This document shows positions 6,778 through 14,600 of a stretch of 18,116 nucleotides of DNA, one piece after another (the stretch's first letter is position 1; the number at the start of each line of letters is the position of its first letter). The DNA comes from Lysobacteraceae bacterium. GTDB taxonomy: Bacteria > Pseudomonadota > Gammaproteobacteria > DSM-19610. The notes beneath the pieces are model-generated. The model saw nothing but the letters and a program-made list of their open reading frames with translations, did not search any database and had not been told where the DNA came from. The stretch lies in NCBI GenBank assembly GCA_020201295.1, contig JAIVHA010000005.1, positions 7,836 to 25,951 of the forward strand, written 5' to 3'. The position numbers and the translations under genes were made by a program.

Positions 6778-6800
6778 ACACTCCCGAAGGTAGACACAGT

Positions 6801-9353
6801 ATGTCGGATGTAACAGTCAAACAGTTTGCGGATGTGGTGGGACTTCCCGTCGAGCGACTCCTGTCGCAACTGGGCGATGCCGGTCTGTCCATTACCAAGG
6901 CTGACGACGTCATCAACGACCAGGAAAAGATGCAGCTGCTGACTTTTCTGCGCAAGAGTCACGGCAAGCAGGAAGCCCTGTCGGCGTCCGAGCCCAAGAA
7001 GATCACCCTCAAGCGCAAGACCCATACGGAGCTGCGCAGCAGTTCGCCGCGCGGTGGCAGCAAGACCGTGGCGGTCGAGGTGCGCAAGAAACGCACCTAT
7101 GTGAAGCGCACCGAGCTGGTGGCCGAGGAGAAGGAGCGCCTGGAACAGGAAGCCCAGGAACGTGCGCGTCGCCTGGCGGAAGAGGAAGCCACGCTCAAGG
7201 CCCAGGAAGAGGCGCGCCAGGCAGTGGAAGATGCCAAGCGCCGCGAAGAGGAAGATGCCAAGCGCCGTACCGAGGAAGCCGAGGCTCGGCGCCAGGCCGA
7301 AGAGTCCGCGCGCCTGGAGGCCGAGGCGCTCGAAAGCGCCCGTGTCGCCGCTGCAGCCGAAGAACCCGCCCCGCCGAAGGCCGCGGCCGACGCGCGGCCG
7401 AAAAAGGCCGAGGCGCGCAAGGGTCGCGGAGAACGGGATGAAGAGCGCCCCGGCCGCACCAAGTACGGTCGCGAGGAATTGCATGTCTCCGCCGACAAGA
7501 GCGGTCGTCGCAAGAAGAAGGGCAAGTCGCGCCACACCTACGTATCCAGTGGCGGCGGCGAGCACGGCTTTGCCCGGCCCACCGCGCCCGTGGTGCGTGA
7601 GGTGAGCATCCCGGTGGCCATCACCGTTGCGGAGCTGGCCCAGAAGATGTCGGTGAAGGCCGCGGAATTGATCAAGACCCTGATGAAGATGGGGATCATG
7701 GTCACCATCAACCAGCCCATCGACCAGGAGACCGCTACCCTGGTGGTGGAAGAACTCGGCCATGTGGCCAAGCCGATCCACGAGGATGCACTGGAACAGA
7801 GTTTCGTGGCCGAGCGTCAGAAAGAAGTGGCCGGGGAAAAGGTGTCGCGCCCGCCGGTGGTCACCATCATGGGCCACGTCGACCACGGCAAGACCTCGTT
7901 GCTGGACTATATCCGCCGCACCAAGGTGGCGGCCGGCGAAGCCGGTGGCATCACCCAGCACATCGGCGCCTATCATGTGGAAACCGACAAGGGCGTGGTG
8001 TCCTTCCTGGATACCCCCGGCCATGCGGCCTTTACCGCCATGCGTGCCCGTGGCGCCAAGGTGACGGACATCGTCATCCTGGTGGTGGCGGCCGATGACG
8101 GCGTCAAGCCGCAGACCGTGGAAGCCGTGCAGCATGCCAAGGCGGCCGGCGTACCCATGGTGGTGGCGGTCAACAAGATGGACAAGCCGGAGGCCGATCC
8201 CGATCGCGTCAAGAACGAGCTGTCTCAGTACGAAGTCATTCCGGAAGACTGGGGCGGTGACACCATGTTCATGCCCGTGTCCGCCTTGACCGGCGACGGC
8301 GTGGATGCGCTGCTCGATGCCATCCTGCTGCAGGCCGAGGTGCTGGAACTGACGGCTGTCGAAGACTGCCCGGCGCAGGGCGTCATTATCGAGTCCAGCC
8401 TCGACAAGGGGCGCGGACCGGTAGCCACGGTGCTCGTGCAGAACGGTATTCTGCGCAAGGGCGACATCATCCTGTCCGGCGAGGAGTACGGACGCGTGCG
8501 CGCCATGTTCGACGAGAGTGGCGCGCCTATCGAGTCCGCCGGCCCTTCCATGCCTGCCGTGGTGCTGGGCCTCTCCGGCACGCCCAACGCCGGTGATGAC
8601 GTGATGGTGGTGCCCGACGACCGCAAGGCCCGCGAACTGGCGGCCTTCCGCCAGGAGAAATCCCGCGACCAGAAGCTGGCCAAGCAACAACAGGCCAAGC
8701 TGGACGACATGTTCTCGCAAATGGGTGCCGGCAAGATCGAAAACCTCAATATTGTGCTGAAGGCCGATGTGCAGGGCAGTGTGGAGGCCCTGCGCGATGC
8801 CCTGACCAAGATCATCACCGACGAAGTGAAGGTGAAGATCGTTTCCAGCGGCGTGGGCGGTATCAATGAATCCGACGTGAACCTGGCAGTGGCATCCAAC
8901 GCCATTCTGATCGGCTTCAACGTGCGTGCCGACACCTCCTCGCGTCGTCTCATCGAGGAGCACGAAGTGGATCTGCACTATTACAGTGTGATTTACGATG
9001 CCATCGACGAAGTGAAACGCGCCGTCAGCGGTATGCTCGCGCCCGAGGTGCGGGAAACCATCATCGGCCTGGCCGAAGTGCGCGATGTGTTCACCTCGCC
9101 CAAGTTCGGCTCCATTGCCGGCTGTATCGTGCTGGACGGTGTGGTGAAGCGCAACGCCCCCATCCGTGTGCTGCGTGACAACGTCGTTATCTACCAGGGC
9201 GAGCTGGAATCCCTGCGTCGCTTCAAGGACGACGTCAACGAAGTTCGTTCCGGTACCGAGTGCGGTATCGGCGTGAAGAACTACAATGACGTGAAACCCG
9301 GAGACCAGATCGAAGTCTTCGAGCGGGTGGAAGTCGCGCGCACCGTCGAGTAG
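6801..9353 (+). CDS. infB: Translation initiation factor IF-2
   Basis: IF-2 is the GTPase that brings fMet-tRNA to the 30S subunit and promotes 50S joining. The 850-aa product has an N-terminal IF2_N helix bundle (MSDVTVKQFADVVGLPVERL), a long charged Lys/Glu/Arg/Ala linker (about 75-250), and a second IF2_N-like segment (TVAELAQKMSVKAAELIKTL). The G domain carries GHVDHGKTS (about 357), DTPGHAAF (about 403) and NKMD (about 457), and is followed by domain II, domain III (VLKADVQGSVEAL) and the C-terminal fMet-tRNA binding domain. ATG 6801 begins the conserved N-terminus, 23 bp after nusA, with a modest AAGG SD. Shorter internal initiation forms, as known in E. coli, are possible but not evident. 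Confidence 0.97.
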   Translation: MSDVTVKQFADVVGLPVERLLSQLGDAGLSITKADDVINDQEKMQLLTFLRKSHGKQEALSASEPKKITLKRKTHTELRSSSPRGGSKTVAVEVRKKRTYVKRTELVAEEKERLEQEAQERARRLAEEEATLKAQEEARQAVEDAKRREEEDAKRRTEEAEARRQAEESARLEAEALESARVAAAAEEPAPPKAAADARPKKAEARKGRGERDEERPGRTKYGREELHVSADKSGRRKKKGKSRHTYVSSGGGEHGFARPTAPVVREVSIPVAITVAELAQKMSVKAAELIKTLMKMGIMVTINQPIDQETATLVVEELGHVAKPIHEDALEQSFVAERQKEVAGEKVSRPPVVTIMGHVDHGKTSLLDYIRRTKVAAGEAGGITQHIGAYHVETDKGVVSFLDTPGHAAFTAMRARGAKVTDIVILVVAADDGVKPQTVEAVQHAKAAGVPMVVAVNKMDKPEADPDRVKNELSQYEVIPEDWGGDTMFMPVSALTGDGVDALLDAILLQAEVLELTAVEDCPAQGVIIESSLDKGRGPVATVLVQNGILRKGDIILSGEEYGRVRAMFDESGAPIESAGPSMPAVVLGLSGTPNAGDDVMVVPDDRKARELAAFRQEKSRDQKLAKQQQAKLDDMFSQMGAGKIENLNIVLKADVQGSVEALRDALTKIITDEVKVKIVSSGVGGINESDVNLAVASNAILIGFNVRADTSSRRLIEEHEVDLHYYSVIYDAIDEVKRAVSGMLAPEVRETIIGLAEVRDVFTSPKFGSIAGCIVLDGVVKRNAPIRVLRDNVVIYQGELESLRRFKDDVNEVRSGTECGIGVKNYNDVKPGDQIEVFERVEVARTVE

Positions 9354-9368
9354 GCGCGGCTCCGGACA

Positions 9369-9734
9369 ATGCCACGGGAATTCTCCAGGTCTCTACGGGT
9401 CGCCGAGCAACTCCAGCGCGAGCTGGCGGTGCTGATTCGTGATGATGTCAAGGATCCGCGCCTGGGGATGGTGAGCATCTCCGGCGTGGAGGTGTCTCGT
9501 GACATGGCCCACGCCAAGATATTCGTTTCCGTCCTCGGCGAAGGACAGGTCGCCCAGGAATCCCTGGAGGTGCTGACCCGCGCTGCCAGCTTCCTGCGCC
9601 GCGAGCTGGGTCGGCGCATGTTGCTGCGCTCCGTGCCCCAACTACGGTTTATCCACGACCGTTCCCTGGAAGAGGGGGCGCGCATGAGCGCCCTGATCGA
9701 TACGGCTCTCGGTAAACATAAACCGGATCCTTAG
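9369..9734 (+). CDS. rbfA: Ribosome-binding factor A
   Basis: RbfA is a small KH-like protein that binds the 30S subunit near the 5' helix of 16S rRNA and is needed for its maturation, notably in the cold. The 121-aa product has the usual N-terminus (REFSRSLRVAEQLQRELAVLI), the conserved DPRLGMVSISGVEVSRDMAHAKIFVS, and a C-terminal part RRELGRRMLLRSVPQLRFIHDRSLEEG. It starts 15 bp after infB. Its TAG stop (9732-9734) coincides with the first bases of a MITE-like element. The insertion left the protein intact, because the element's first base after the TA supplies the G of the stop codon. Confidence 0.95.
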   Translation: MPREFSRSLRVAEQLQRELAVLIRDDVKDPRLGMVSISGVEVSRDMAHAKIFVSVLGEGQVAQESLEVLTRAASFLRRELGRRMLLRSVPQLRFIHDRSLEEGARMSALIDTALGKHKPDP

Positions 9735-10000
9735 TACCCTGTAACATGCATAATGACGCCTTCAGAGCCCCCGAGCGGCGTCAGGGCAAGGCGCAGCGCG
9801 CAGGCAATGGCCATTCCCTTGTCAAGCGCTGCAACGCCGCACTGGCGTTGCTCGGGGGCTCCCTCCGGGCGAGACGATAAGCGGCCATCTGCGGCGTTAC
9901 TTGCCCTTGAGGTAGAATGGCTACCCCGGCGGGCAAGTGCCTTGCATCTTGCCGCTTCTCGTCACGCTGAAGGCGTCATTATGCATGTTACAGGGTACTA
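9732..10000. mobile_element. MITE-like element with perfect 34-bp terminal inverted repeats and two internal hairpin arms
   Basis: The termini 9732-9765 (beginning TAGTACCCTG) and 9967-10000 (ending CAGGGTACTA) are exact 34-bp reverse complements. Inside are two further arms. Arm A spans 9766-9860: AGCCCCCGAGC / GCTCGGGGGCT, with an inner GCAGCGC / GCGCTGC at 9793-9832. Arm B spans 9879-9957: AAGCGGC / GCCGCTT, with inner ACTTGCCC / GGGCAAGT and GGTAG / CTACC. As RNA or single strand this forms a cloverleaf-like three-way structure. No transposase ORF is present. If the outer TA pairs are target duplications, the element is GTACCC...GGGTAC inserted at TA, as for IS630/mariner-type MITEs (inference). 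It separates rbfA from truB in an otherwise tight operon. Confidence 0.85.
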
Positions 10001-10033
10001 GAATTCCTGAACGTTTTTAGCAAGGTGGTAGGA

Positions 10034-10801
10034 ATGGCACGTCGCCGCACACACGGTCGCCCGGTCAACGGGATTTTGTTGCTGGACAAACCCATGGGGG
10101 CGACTTCAAACGCCGCCCTGCAGCAGGTCAAGCGGTTGTTCCAGGCGCAGAAGGCCGGCCATACGGGCAGCCTGGACCCGCTGGCCACCGGGGTACTGCC
10201 CATCTGCCTGGGGGAGGCCACCAAGGCCTCGGCCTTCCTGCTCGATGCCGACAAACATTACCGGGTGGTCTGCAAGCTGGGAGAAACCACCAGCACCCAG
10301 GATGCCGAGGGCGAGGTGCTGGAAACCCGGCCAGTGGGCGACTACGATCTGGCCGAGCTGGAGGCCGTGCTGGACCGTTTCCGCGGACCCCAGGAGCAGG
10401 TGCCGCCCATGTTCTCCGCCGTGAAGCACGAGGGACAGCGGCTCTACAAGCTGGCGCGCCAGGGCATCGAGGTGGAACGCAAGGCGCGTACCATTGTGAT
10501 TCATGAGCTTGGCCTGCTCAGCTGGGAATCCCCCAACCTGGAGATCGAGGTGCATTGCTCCAAGGGTACCTACGTGCGCACCCTGGCCGAGGATATCGGT
10601 GAGGTTCTGGGCTGTGGCGCCCATGTCACGGCGTTGCGCCGTACCGGGGTCGGACCCTACGGCGGCGATGACCTGGTCACCCTGGAGCAGCTGGAGGCCC
10701 TGGCCGGGGAGGGCTATGCCCACCTGGATGCCCTGCTGTTGCCCATGGAATCGGCCCTGGCCCAGTGGCCCGGAGTACTGAACAGAAAAACCAGATTTTG
10801 A
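10034..10801 (+). CDS. truB: tRNA pseudouridine-55 synthase TruB, C-terminal domain missing
   Basis: TruB converts U55 to pseudouridine in the T-loop of tRNAs and acts as a tRNA chaperone. The catalytic domain is intact: RPVNGILLLDKPMGATSN, the motif GHTGSLDPLATGVLP with catalytic Asp at residue 48 exactly as in E. coli TruB, KLGETTSTQDAEGE, KGTYVRTLAEDIGE and ALRRTGVGPY. After LLLPMESALAQWPGV (about residue 249) the expected 50-60 residue PUA-like C-terminal domain is absent. The frame runs only through NRKTRF, read out of frame from rpsO, giving 255 aa against about 300-315. ATG 10034 was chosen: AAGGTGG (10022-10028) fits it, not the in-frame GTG at 10025. It overlaps rpsO by 37 bp. This looks like a deletion across the truB/rpsO boundary, or an assembly error. 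Confidence 0.9.
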   Translation: MARRRTHGRPVNGILLLDKPMGATSNAALQQVKRLFQAQKAGHTGSLDPLATGVLPICLGEATKASAFLLDADKHYRVVCKLGETTSTQDAEGEVLETRPVGDYDLAELEAVLDRFRGPQEQVPPMFSAVKHEGQRLYKLARQGIEVERKARTIVIHELGLLSWESPNLEIEVHCSKGTYVRTLAEDIGEVLGCGAHVTALRRTGVGPYGGDDLVTLEQLEALAGEGYAHLDALLLPMESALAQWPGVLNRKTRF

Positions 10802-11034
10802 AGGACTACCAGCAGGCCGCTGGTGATACCGGTTCCCCGGAAGTGCAGGTGGCCCTGCTGTCGGCGAACATCGCCAGCCTGACCGACCACTTCTCCACTC
10901 ACAAACATGACCATCATTCCCGCCAGGGTCTGCTGCGCATGGTGAGCAGCCGGCGCAAGCTGCTTGACTATCTGAAGAAGAAAGACGCCAGCCGCTATCA
11001 GGAATTGATCAGCCGGCTGGGTCTGCGTCGCTAG
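10765..11034 (+). CDS. rpsO: Small ribosomal subunit protein uS15
   Basis: S15 is a primary 16S rRNA-binding protein of the 30S platform. The 89-aa product has the same length as E. coli S15 and the conserved core DTGSPEVQVALLSANIASLTDHF, KHDHHSRQGLLRMVSSRRKLLDYLKKKD and the ending SRLGLRR. The only in-frame start giving the normal N-terminus is GTG 10765, inside the truB coding sequence in another frame and without a convincing SD. The intergenic leader that usually carries the rpsO promoter and S15 autoregulatory RNA is missing. Expression would have to rely on readthrough from truB and coupled or re-initiated translation. The protein itself looks functional. Confidence 0.93.
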   Translation: MARSTEQKNQILKDYQQAAGDTGSPEVQVALLSANIASLTDHFSTHKHDHHSRQGLLRMVSSRRKLLDYLKKKDASRYQELISRLGLRR

Positions 11035-11087
11035 GCAACGCTAAGGCGCAGGTAACTTTCTTTCATCAATAGCTCAAGGAATCGCCC

Positions 11088-13181
11088 GTGAATCCCATCA
11101 AGAAAAGCTTCCAGTACGGTCAGCACACCGTCACCATCGAAACGGGAGAGATCGCCCGCCAGGCCAGTGGCGCGGTGATCGTCAGCATGGGAGACACGCA
11201 GGTCCTGGTGACCACCGTCGGCATGAAGAAGGCCCGCGAAGGCCTCGACTTCTTCCCGATGACCGTGGACTACCAGGAACGCACCTACGCGGCGGGCAAG
11301 ATCCCCGGCGGCTTCTTCCGCCGCGAGGGCCGTCCGAGCGAAAACGAAACCCTGGTGTGCCGCCTCATCGACCGCCCCATCCGCCCGCTGTTCCCCAAGG
11401 GCTTCACCAACGAAGTCCAGATCGTCGCCACCGTTATCTCCCTTGATCCCGAAATCGATCCGGATATCGCGGCACTGATCGGGGCCTCCGCGGCCACCTC
11501 CATTTCCGGCCTGCCCTTCAGCGGCCCCATCGGCGCCGCCCGTGTCGGCTACGTCAATGGTGAATACGTGCTCAACCCGAGCATGAGCCAGCTGGCTGAA
11601 TCCCAACTGGACCTGGTCGTGGCCGGTACGGCGGATGCCGTACTCATGGTGGAATCGGAAGCCAGGGAACTGTCGGAAGAAGTGATGCTGGGCTCGGTGA
11701 TGTTCGGTCATGAGCAGATGCAGGTGGTGATCCAGGCCATCAATGAGATGAAGGCCGAAGTGAACGCACCCGCCCTGGACTGGGCACCCGCCGCCGCCAA
11801 TGAAGCGCTGAAGAGCGCCGTGGCCGCCGCCGGCGAAGCCGCGATTACCGATGCTTACCAGATCGCCGACAAACAGGAGCGTTACACACGCCTGGGCGCG
11901 GTTCGCGCCGACTTGGTGGCGCAACTCAGCGCCGAGGGCGCCGATCCCCGCTTCGACGCCGAGGAAGTCGCCGGCGCCATCGAGAAGCTGGAAAAGACCG
12001 TCGTCCGCGGCCGCATTCTTGACGGCAAGCCACGCATCGACGGCCGTGACACCAAGACCGTGCGCCCCATCACCATCCGCACCGGCGTGCTGCCGCGTAC
12101 CCATGGTTCCGCCCTGTTCACCCGCGGCGAGACCCAGGCCCTGGTGGTCACCACCCTCGGTACTTCGCGCGATGCCCAGATCATCGACGCCATCCAGGGC
12201 GAGCGCCGCGAATCCTTTATGCTGCATTACAACTTCCCGCCCTATTGCGTGGGTGAGACCGGCCGCGTGGGCACTCCCAAGCGCCGCGAGATCGGCCATG
12301 GCCGCCTGGCCAAGCGCGGCGTGGCCGCCGTGATGCCGACCCAGGAAGGTTTCCCCTACACCGTGCGCGTGGTGTCCGAAATCACCGAATCCAACGGCTC
12401 CAGCTCCATGGCCTCCGTGTGTGGTTCCAGCCTGTCCATGATGGATGCCGGCGTGCCCCTCAAGGCGCCGGTGGCCGGCGTGGCCATGGGCCTGATCAAG
12501 GATGAAGGTCGCTTCGCGGTACTGACCGACATCCTGGGTGACGAGGACCACCTCGGCGACATGGACTTCAAGGTAGCCGGCACCACCGATGGCGTCACCG
12601 CCCTGCAGATGGACATCAAGATCCTCGGCATCACCCGGGAGATCATGGACCAGGCCCTGGCCCAGGCCCAGCAGGCCCGCCTGCACATCCTCGGTGAAAT
12701 GAACAAGGCCATCTCCGCGCCGCGCACCGAGATGTCCGCCTTCGCGCCGCGCTACATCACCTTCAAGATCAACCCCGACCGCATCCGTGACGTCATCGGC
12801 AAGGGTGGCGCCACCATCCGCGCCCTGACCGAGGAGACCGGCGCCAGCATCGACATCACCGACGACGGTACCGTCAAGGTCGCCTCCGTGGATGCCGCCG
12901 CCGGCGAGGAAGCCCGCCGTCGCATCGAGCAACTCACCGCCGATGTGGAAGTGGGTGGCGTCTACGAAGGCAAGGTCGCCAAGCTGATGGACTTCGGTGC
13001 CTTCGTCACCATCCTGCCCGGCAAGGACGGCCTGGTGCACATCTCCCAGATCAGCGAGGAGCGGGTGCAGAACGTCAGCGACAAACTCACCGAAGGCGAG
13101 ATCGTCAAGGTCAAGGTGCTGGAAGTGGACAAGCAGGGCCGCATCCGCCTGAGCATGAAGGCGGTGGTGGGCGGCGAGTAA
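11088..13181 (+). CDS. pnp: Polyribonucleotide nucleotidyltransferase (PNPase)
   Basis: PNPase degrades RNA 3' to 5' by phosphorolysis and is the exonuclease partner in the RNase E degradosome. The 697-aa product has two RNase PH-like cores (FFPMTVDYQERTYAAGKIPGGFFRREGRPSE in the first, RTHGSALFTRGETQAL and ILGDEDHLGDMDFKVAGT in the second). A KH domain lies near 559-620 (INPDRIRDVIGKGGATIRAL) and an S1 domain from about 622 (GKVAKLMDFGAFVTILPGKDGLVHIS). The start is GTG 11088 with AAGGA 7 nt upstream; the N-terminus NPIKKSFQYGQHTVTIETG matches the family. It lies 53 bp after rpsO. Codons 654 to the stop are repeated at 14641-14776. Confidence 0.97.
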   Translation: MNPIKKSFQYGQHTVTIETGEIARQASGAVIVSMGDTQVLVTTVGMKKAREGLDFFPMTVDYQERTYAAGKIPGGFFRREGRPSENETLVCRLIDRPIRPLFPKGFTNEVQIVATVISLDPEIDPDIAALIGASAATSISGLPFSGPIGAARVGYVNGEYVLNPSMSQLAESQLDLVVAGTADAVLMVESEARELSEEVMLGSVMFGHEQMQVVIQAINEMKAEVNAPALDWAPAAANEALKSAVAAAGEAAITDAYQIADKQERYTRLGAVRADLVAQLSAEGADPRFDAEEVAGAIEKLEKTVVRGRILDGKPRIDGRDTKTVRPITIRTGVLPRTHGSALFTRGETQALVVTTLGTSRDAQIIDAIQGERRESFMLHYNFPPYCVGETGRVGTPKRREIGHGRLAKRGVAAVMPTQEGFPYTVRVVSEITESNGSSSMASVCGSSLSMMDAGVPLKAPVAGVAMGLIKDEGRFAVLTDILGDEDHLGDMDFKVAGTTDGVTALQMDIKILGITREIMDQALAQAQQARLHILGEMNKAISAPRTEMSAFAPRYITFKINPDRIRDVIGKGGATIRALTEETGASIDITDDGTVKVASVDAAAGEEARRRIEQLTADVEVGGVYEGKVAKLMDFGAFVTILPGKDGLVHISQISEERVQNVSDKLTEGEIVKVKVLEVDKQGRIRLSMKAVVGGE

Positions 13182-13182
13182 G
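13047..13182 (+). repeat. Direct repeat, left copy (pnp 3' end)
   Basis: 136 bp starting CAGATCAGCGAGG, codons 654-697 plus stop of the intact pnp gene. It matches 14641-14776 without gaps and with only two differences, both synonymous third positions (AAA/AAG and GAC/GAT). Confidence 0.95.
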
Positions 13183-13200
13183 TCTCACGCCGCGCCGCAC

Positions 13201-13229
13201 AAAAAAGGGGCCTTGCGGCCCCTTTTTTG
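13201..13229 (+). terminator. Intrinsic terminator after intact pnp
   Basis: AAAAAAGGGGCC (13201-13212), loop TTGC, GGCCCCTTTTTT (13217-13228). A perfect 12-bp stem with a run of T; ends the rimP-pnp operon. Confidence 0.93.
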
Positions 13230-13238
13230 TTACAAACT

Positions 13239-13370
13239 CAAATCGGGGACAGACCACGGTTTCCATGTCTATGCTGATTGAATATGTTTTAGGAAAAATT
13301 GTTCTCTGACCCCGGTTTTCCGACCCCGGTTTTCCGGTTTTATGACCCCGGTTTTAGGAAGACTGACCAG
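13239..13370. repeat. REP-type repeat cluster, left side of inserted segment
   Basis: Contains AAATCGGGGACAGACCACGG (13239-13258). The reverse orientation of the GGGGTCAGAGAACAA unit lies at 13289-13313, and three degenerate GACCCCGGTTTT units follow up to the lipoprotein gene. The orientation is opposite to the array at 13711-13916, so the lipoprotein gene is bracketed by inverted repeat clusters. Such motifs commonly accompany REP-associated transposases. Confidence 0.7.
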
Positions 13371-13706
13371 ATGAAACAATCAATTAGTTATGTCGTTGGC
13401 GTGATCGTGATGATCTGTCTGATGTTGTCCCCCCTATTGTCCTGTAGTGTGTTGCCAACGCCACATGAGAATTTCAAGAGAGCCATGCAAAGTAATATCG
13501 GGAAAAGAGAAGATTCAGAAACTTCTTATTTATTACGTTACCCAGAAGATGTATTGGGTAGTGCGACACTACCAAACGGTAACATTGAAACGGAATTCTT
13601 CCAAAGCAGGAAATGCCGAGTCTTCTTCGAAATCAACCCCGCTACACGCATCATTGTTGGCTGGCGTTTCGAAGGCAGCGAGCGCGATTGTGTGATCGTG
13701 CCGTAG
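13371..13706 (+). CDS. Small low-GC putative lipoprotein of unknown function
   Basis: I recognise no family. The 111-aa product starts MKQSISYVVGVIVMICLML and has a lipobox LLSC (Cys25), so it is probably a lipoprotein. The mature part is about 86 aa with two further Cys (SRKCRVFFEIN and SERDCVIVP) that could form a disulfide; the C-terminal half looks beta-rich, ending in VGWRFEGSERDCVIVP. ATG 13371 was chosen for AGGAAG about 9 nt upstream and because the signal peptide begins there; the upstream open frame is repeat translation. Its A/T-rich codon use differs sharply from the high-GC pnp and aldolase genes, and REP-type repeats lie on both sides, so it was probably acquired with the inserted segment. 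Confidence 0.62.
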   Translation: MKQSISYVVGVIVMICLMLSPLLSCSVLPTPHENFKRAMQSNIGKREDSETSYLLRYPEDVLGSATLPNGNIETEFFQSRKCRVFFEINPATRIIVGWRFEGSERDCVIVP

Positions 13707-13710
13707 TAGA

Positions 13711-13916
13711 AATCGGCAAAATCGGGGTCCAGAAAATCGAAAAATCGGGAAAAATCGGGGTCAGAAAAATCGGTAAAATCGGGGTCAGTAAAATCCGGGA
13801 AATAGGGGTCAGGAAATAGGGGTCAGAGAACAATTTTTCCTAAGAAATAGGGGTCAGAGAACAATTTTTCCTAAGAAAACCGGCGAAAACCGGGGTCAGA
13901 GAACAATTGTTGCTAA
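13711..13916 (+). repeat. Degenerate tandem GGGGTCAG array upstream of RAYT gene
   Basis: Begins with short A-rich units of the form AAAATCGGGGTCAGAAAA repeated with drift (13723-13818). It then passes into three longer 25-bp units beginning GGGGTCAGAGAACAA at 13819-13843, 13850-13874 and 13892-13916. The last unit has diverged (ATTGTTGCTAA). It holds no gene; the open frames here are translations of the repeats. Confidence 0.8.
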
Positions 13917-13959
13917 TATTGCTTTTGGGTAACCAAAACCAAGACTATGGAGGTCAACG

Positions 13960-14600
13960 ATGGCAAGGAAGCCACGTTTCAACCTGCCGGGGGTGCCGCA
14001 GCATGTAATCCAGCGTGGCAACAACCGCGAACCCTGTTTCTTCGCTGAGGAAGACTACCGCTACTACCTGGAGCATCTTGGCAAGGCGGCCGGAAAAGCG
14101 GAGTGTGCGATCCACGCCTATCACTGGGTCGCTGTTATGTGCGGTATGTGAATCGCGTCTATCGGCGGACAGGGTCATTATGGGAAGGAAGGTATAAGGC
14201 CAGTCTTGTCGATACGGAACAATATCTGCTGGCCTGTTATCGGTATATCGAACTCAACCCGGTCAGGGCCGGTATGACCGGGGCCGCCAGTGAATACCGC
14301 TGGTCGAGCTACCGGGCGACGGCATTGGGTGAAGAGGATCCGCTGCTCGTGCCGCATGAAGAATATTTGCGCTTAGGTCGAGATGAAGCCGCCAGGCGGT
14401 ATGCCTACAGGGAGTTGTTCCGTCACCACATGGAAGATGCCGCCTTGCACGAAATCCGGGAGGCACTGAACCAGGAATTGGTGCTGGGCAGTGAGCGGTT
14501 CAAGGACCGGATTGAACAGATGGTCGTGCGACGGGTGAGGCCGGGGAAGCCAGGGCGGCCGAGGTTGGATAATGATGATCCCAAGGTTGTCGTATATTAG
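13960..14600 (+). pseudogene. REP-associated tyrosine transposase (RAYT, Y1_Tnp family), broken by internal deletion
   Basis: IS200/IS605-like Y1 transposase of the REP-associated type. Part one (13960-14151), with GGAGG ahead of ATG 13960, starts MARKPRFNLPGVPQHVIQRGNN and reaches ECAIHAY, then reads HWVAVMCGM and stops. Family members normally continue here with the segment carrying the HUH metal-binding motif (NHVHLL) and about 25 residues more. Part two, in another frame, resumes at YVRYVNRVYRRTGSLWEGRYKAS and runs through ACYRYIELNPVRAGM to VVVY and the TAG at 14598. A deletion of about 75-80 bp therefore removed the HUH motif and shifted the frame. The gene is flanked by inverted copies of the same repeat (13892-13916 and 14597-14621). 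It should be catalytically dead. Confidence 0.88.

Noticed and set aside
6570..8978. An 802-codon open frame on minus opposite infB
   Set aside because: Antisense shadow of infB, low-complexity His/Gly/Leu composition, no family motif.
11031..13040. A 669-codon open frame on minus opposite pnp
   Set aside because: Antisense shadow of pnp; composition bias only.
13651..13833. Minus-strand peptide with repeated LTPI units
   Set aside because: Translation of the GGGGTCAG repeat array, not a gene.
13711..13916. CRISPR-like array
   Set aside because: Units vary in length, there are no unique spacers of constant size, and no cas genes are present; it fits a REP array.
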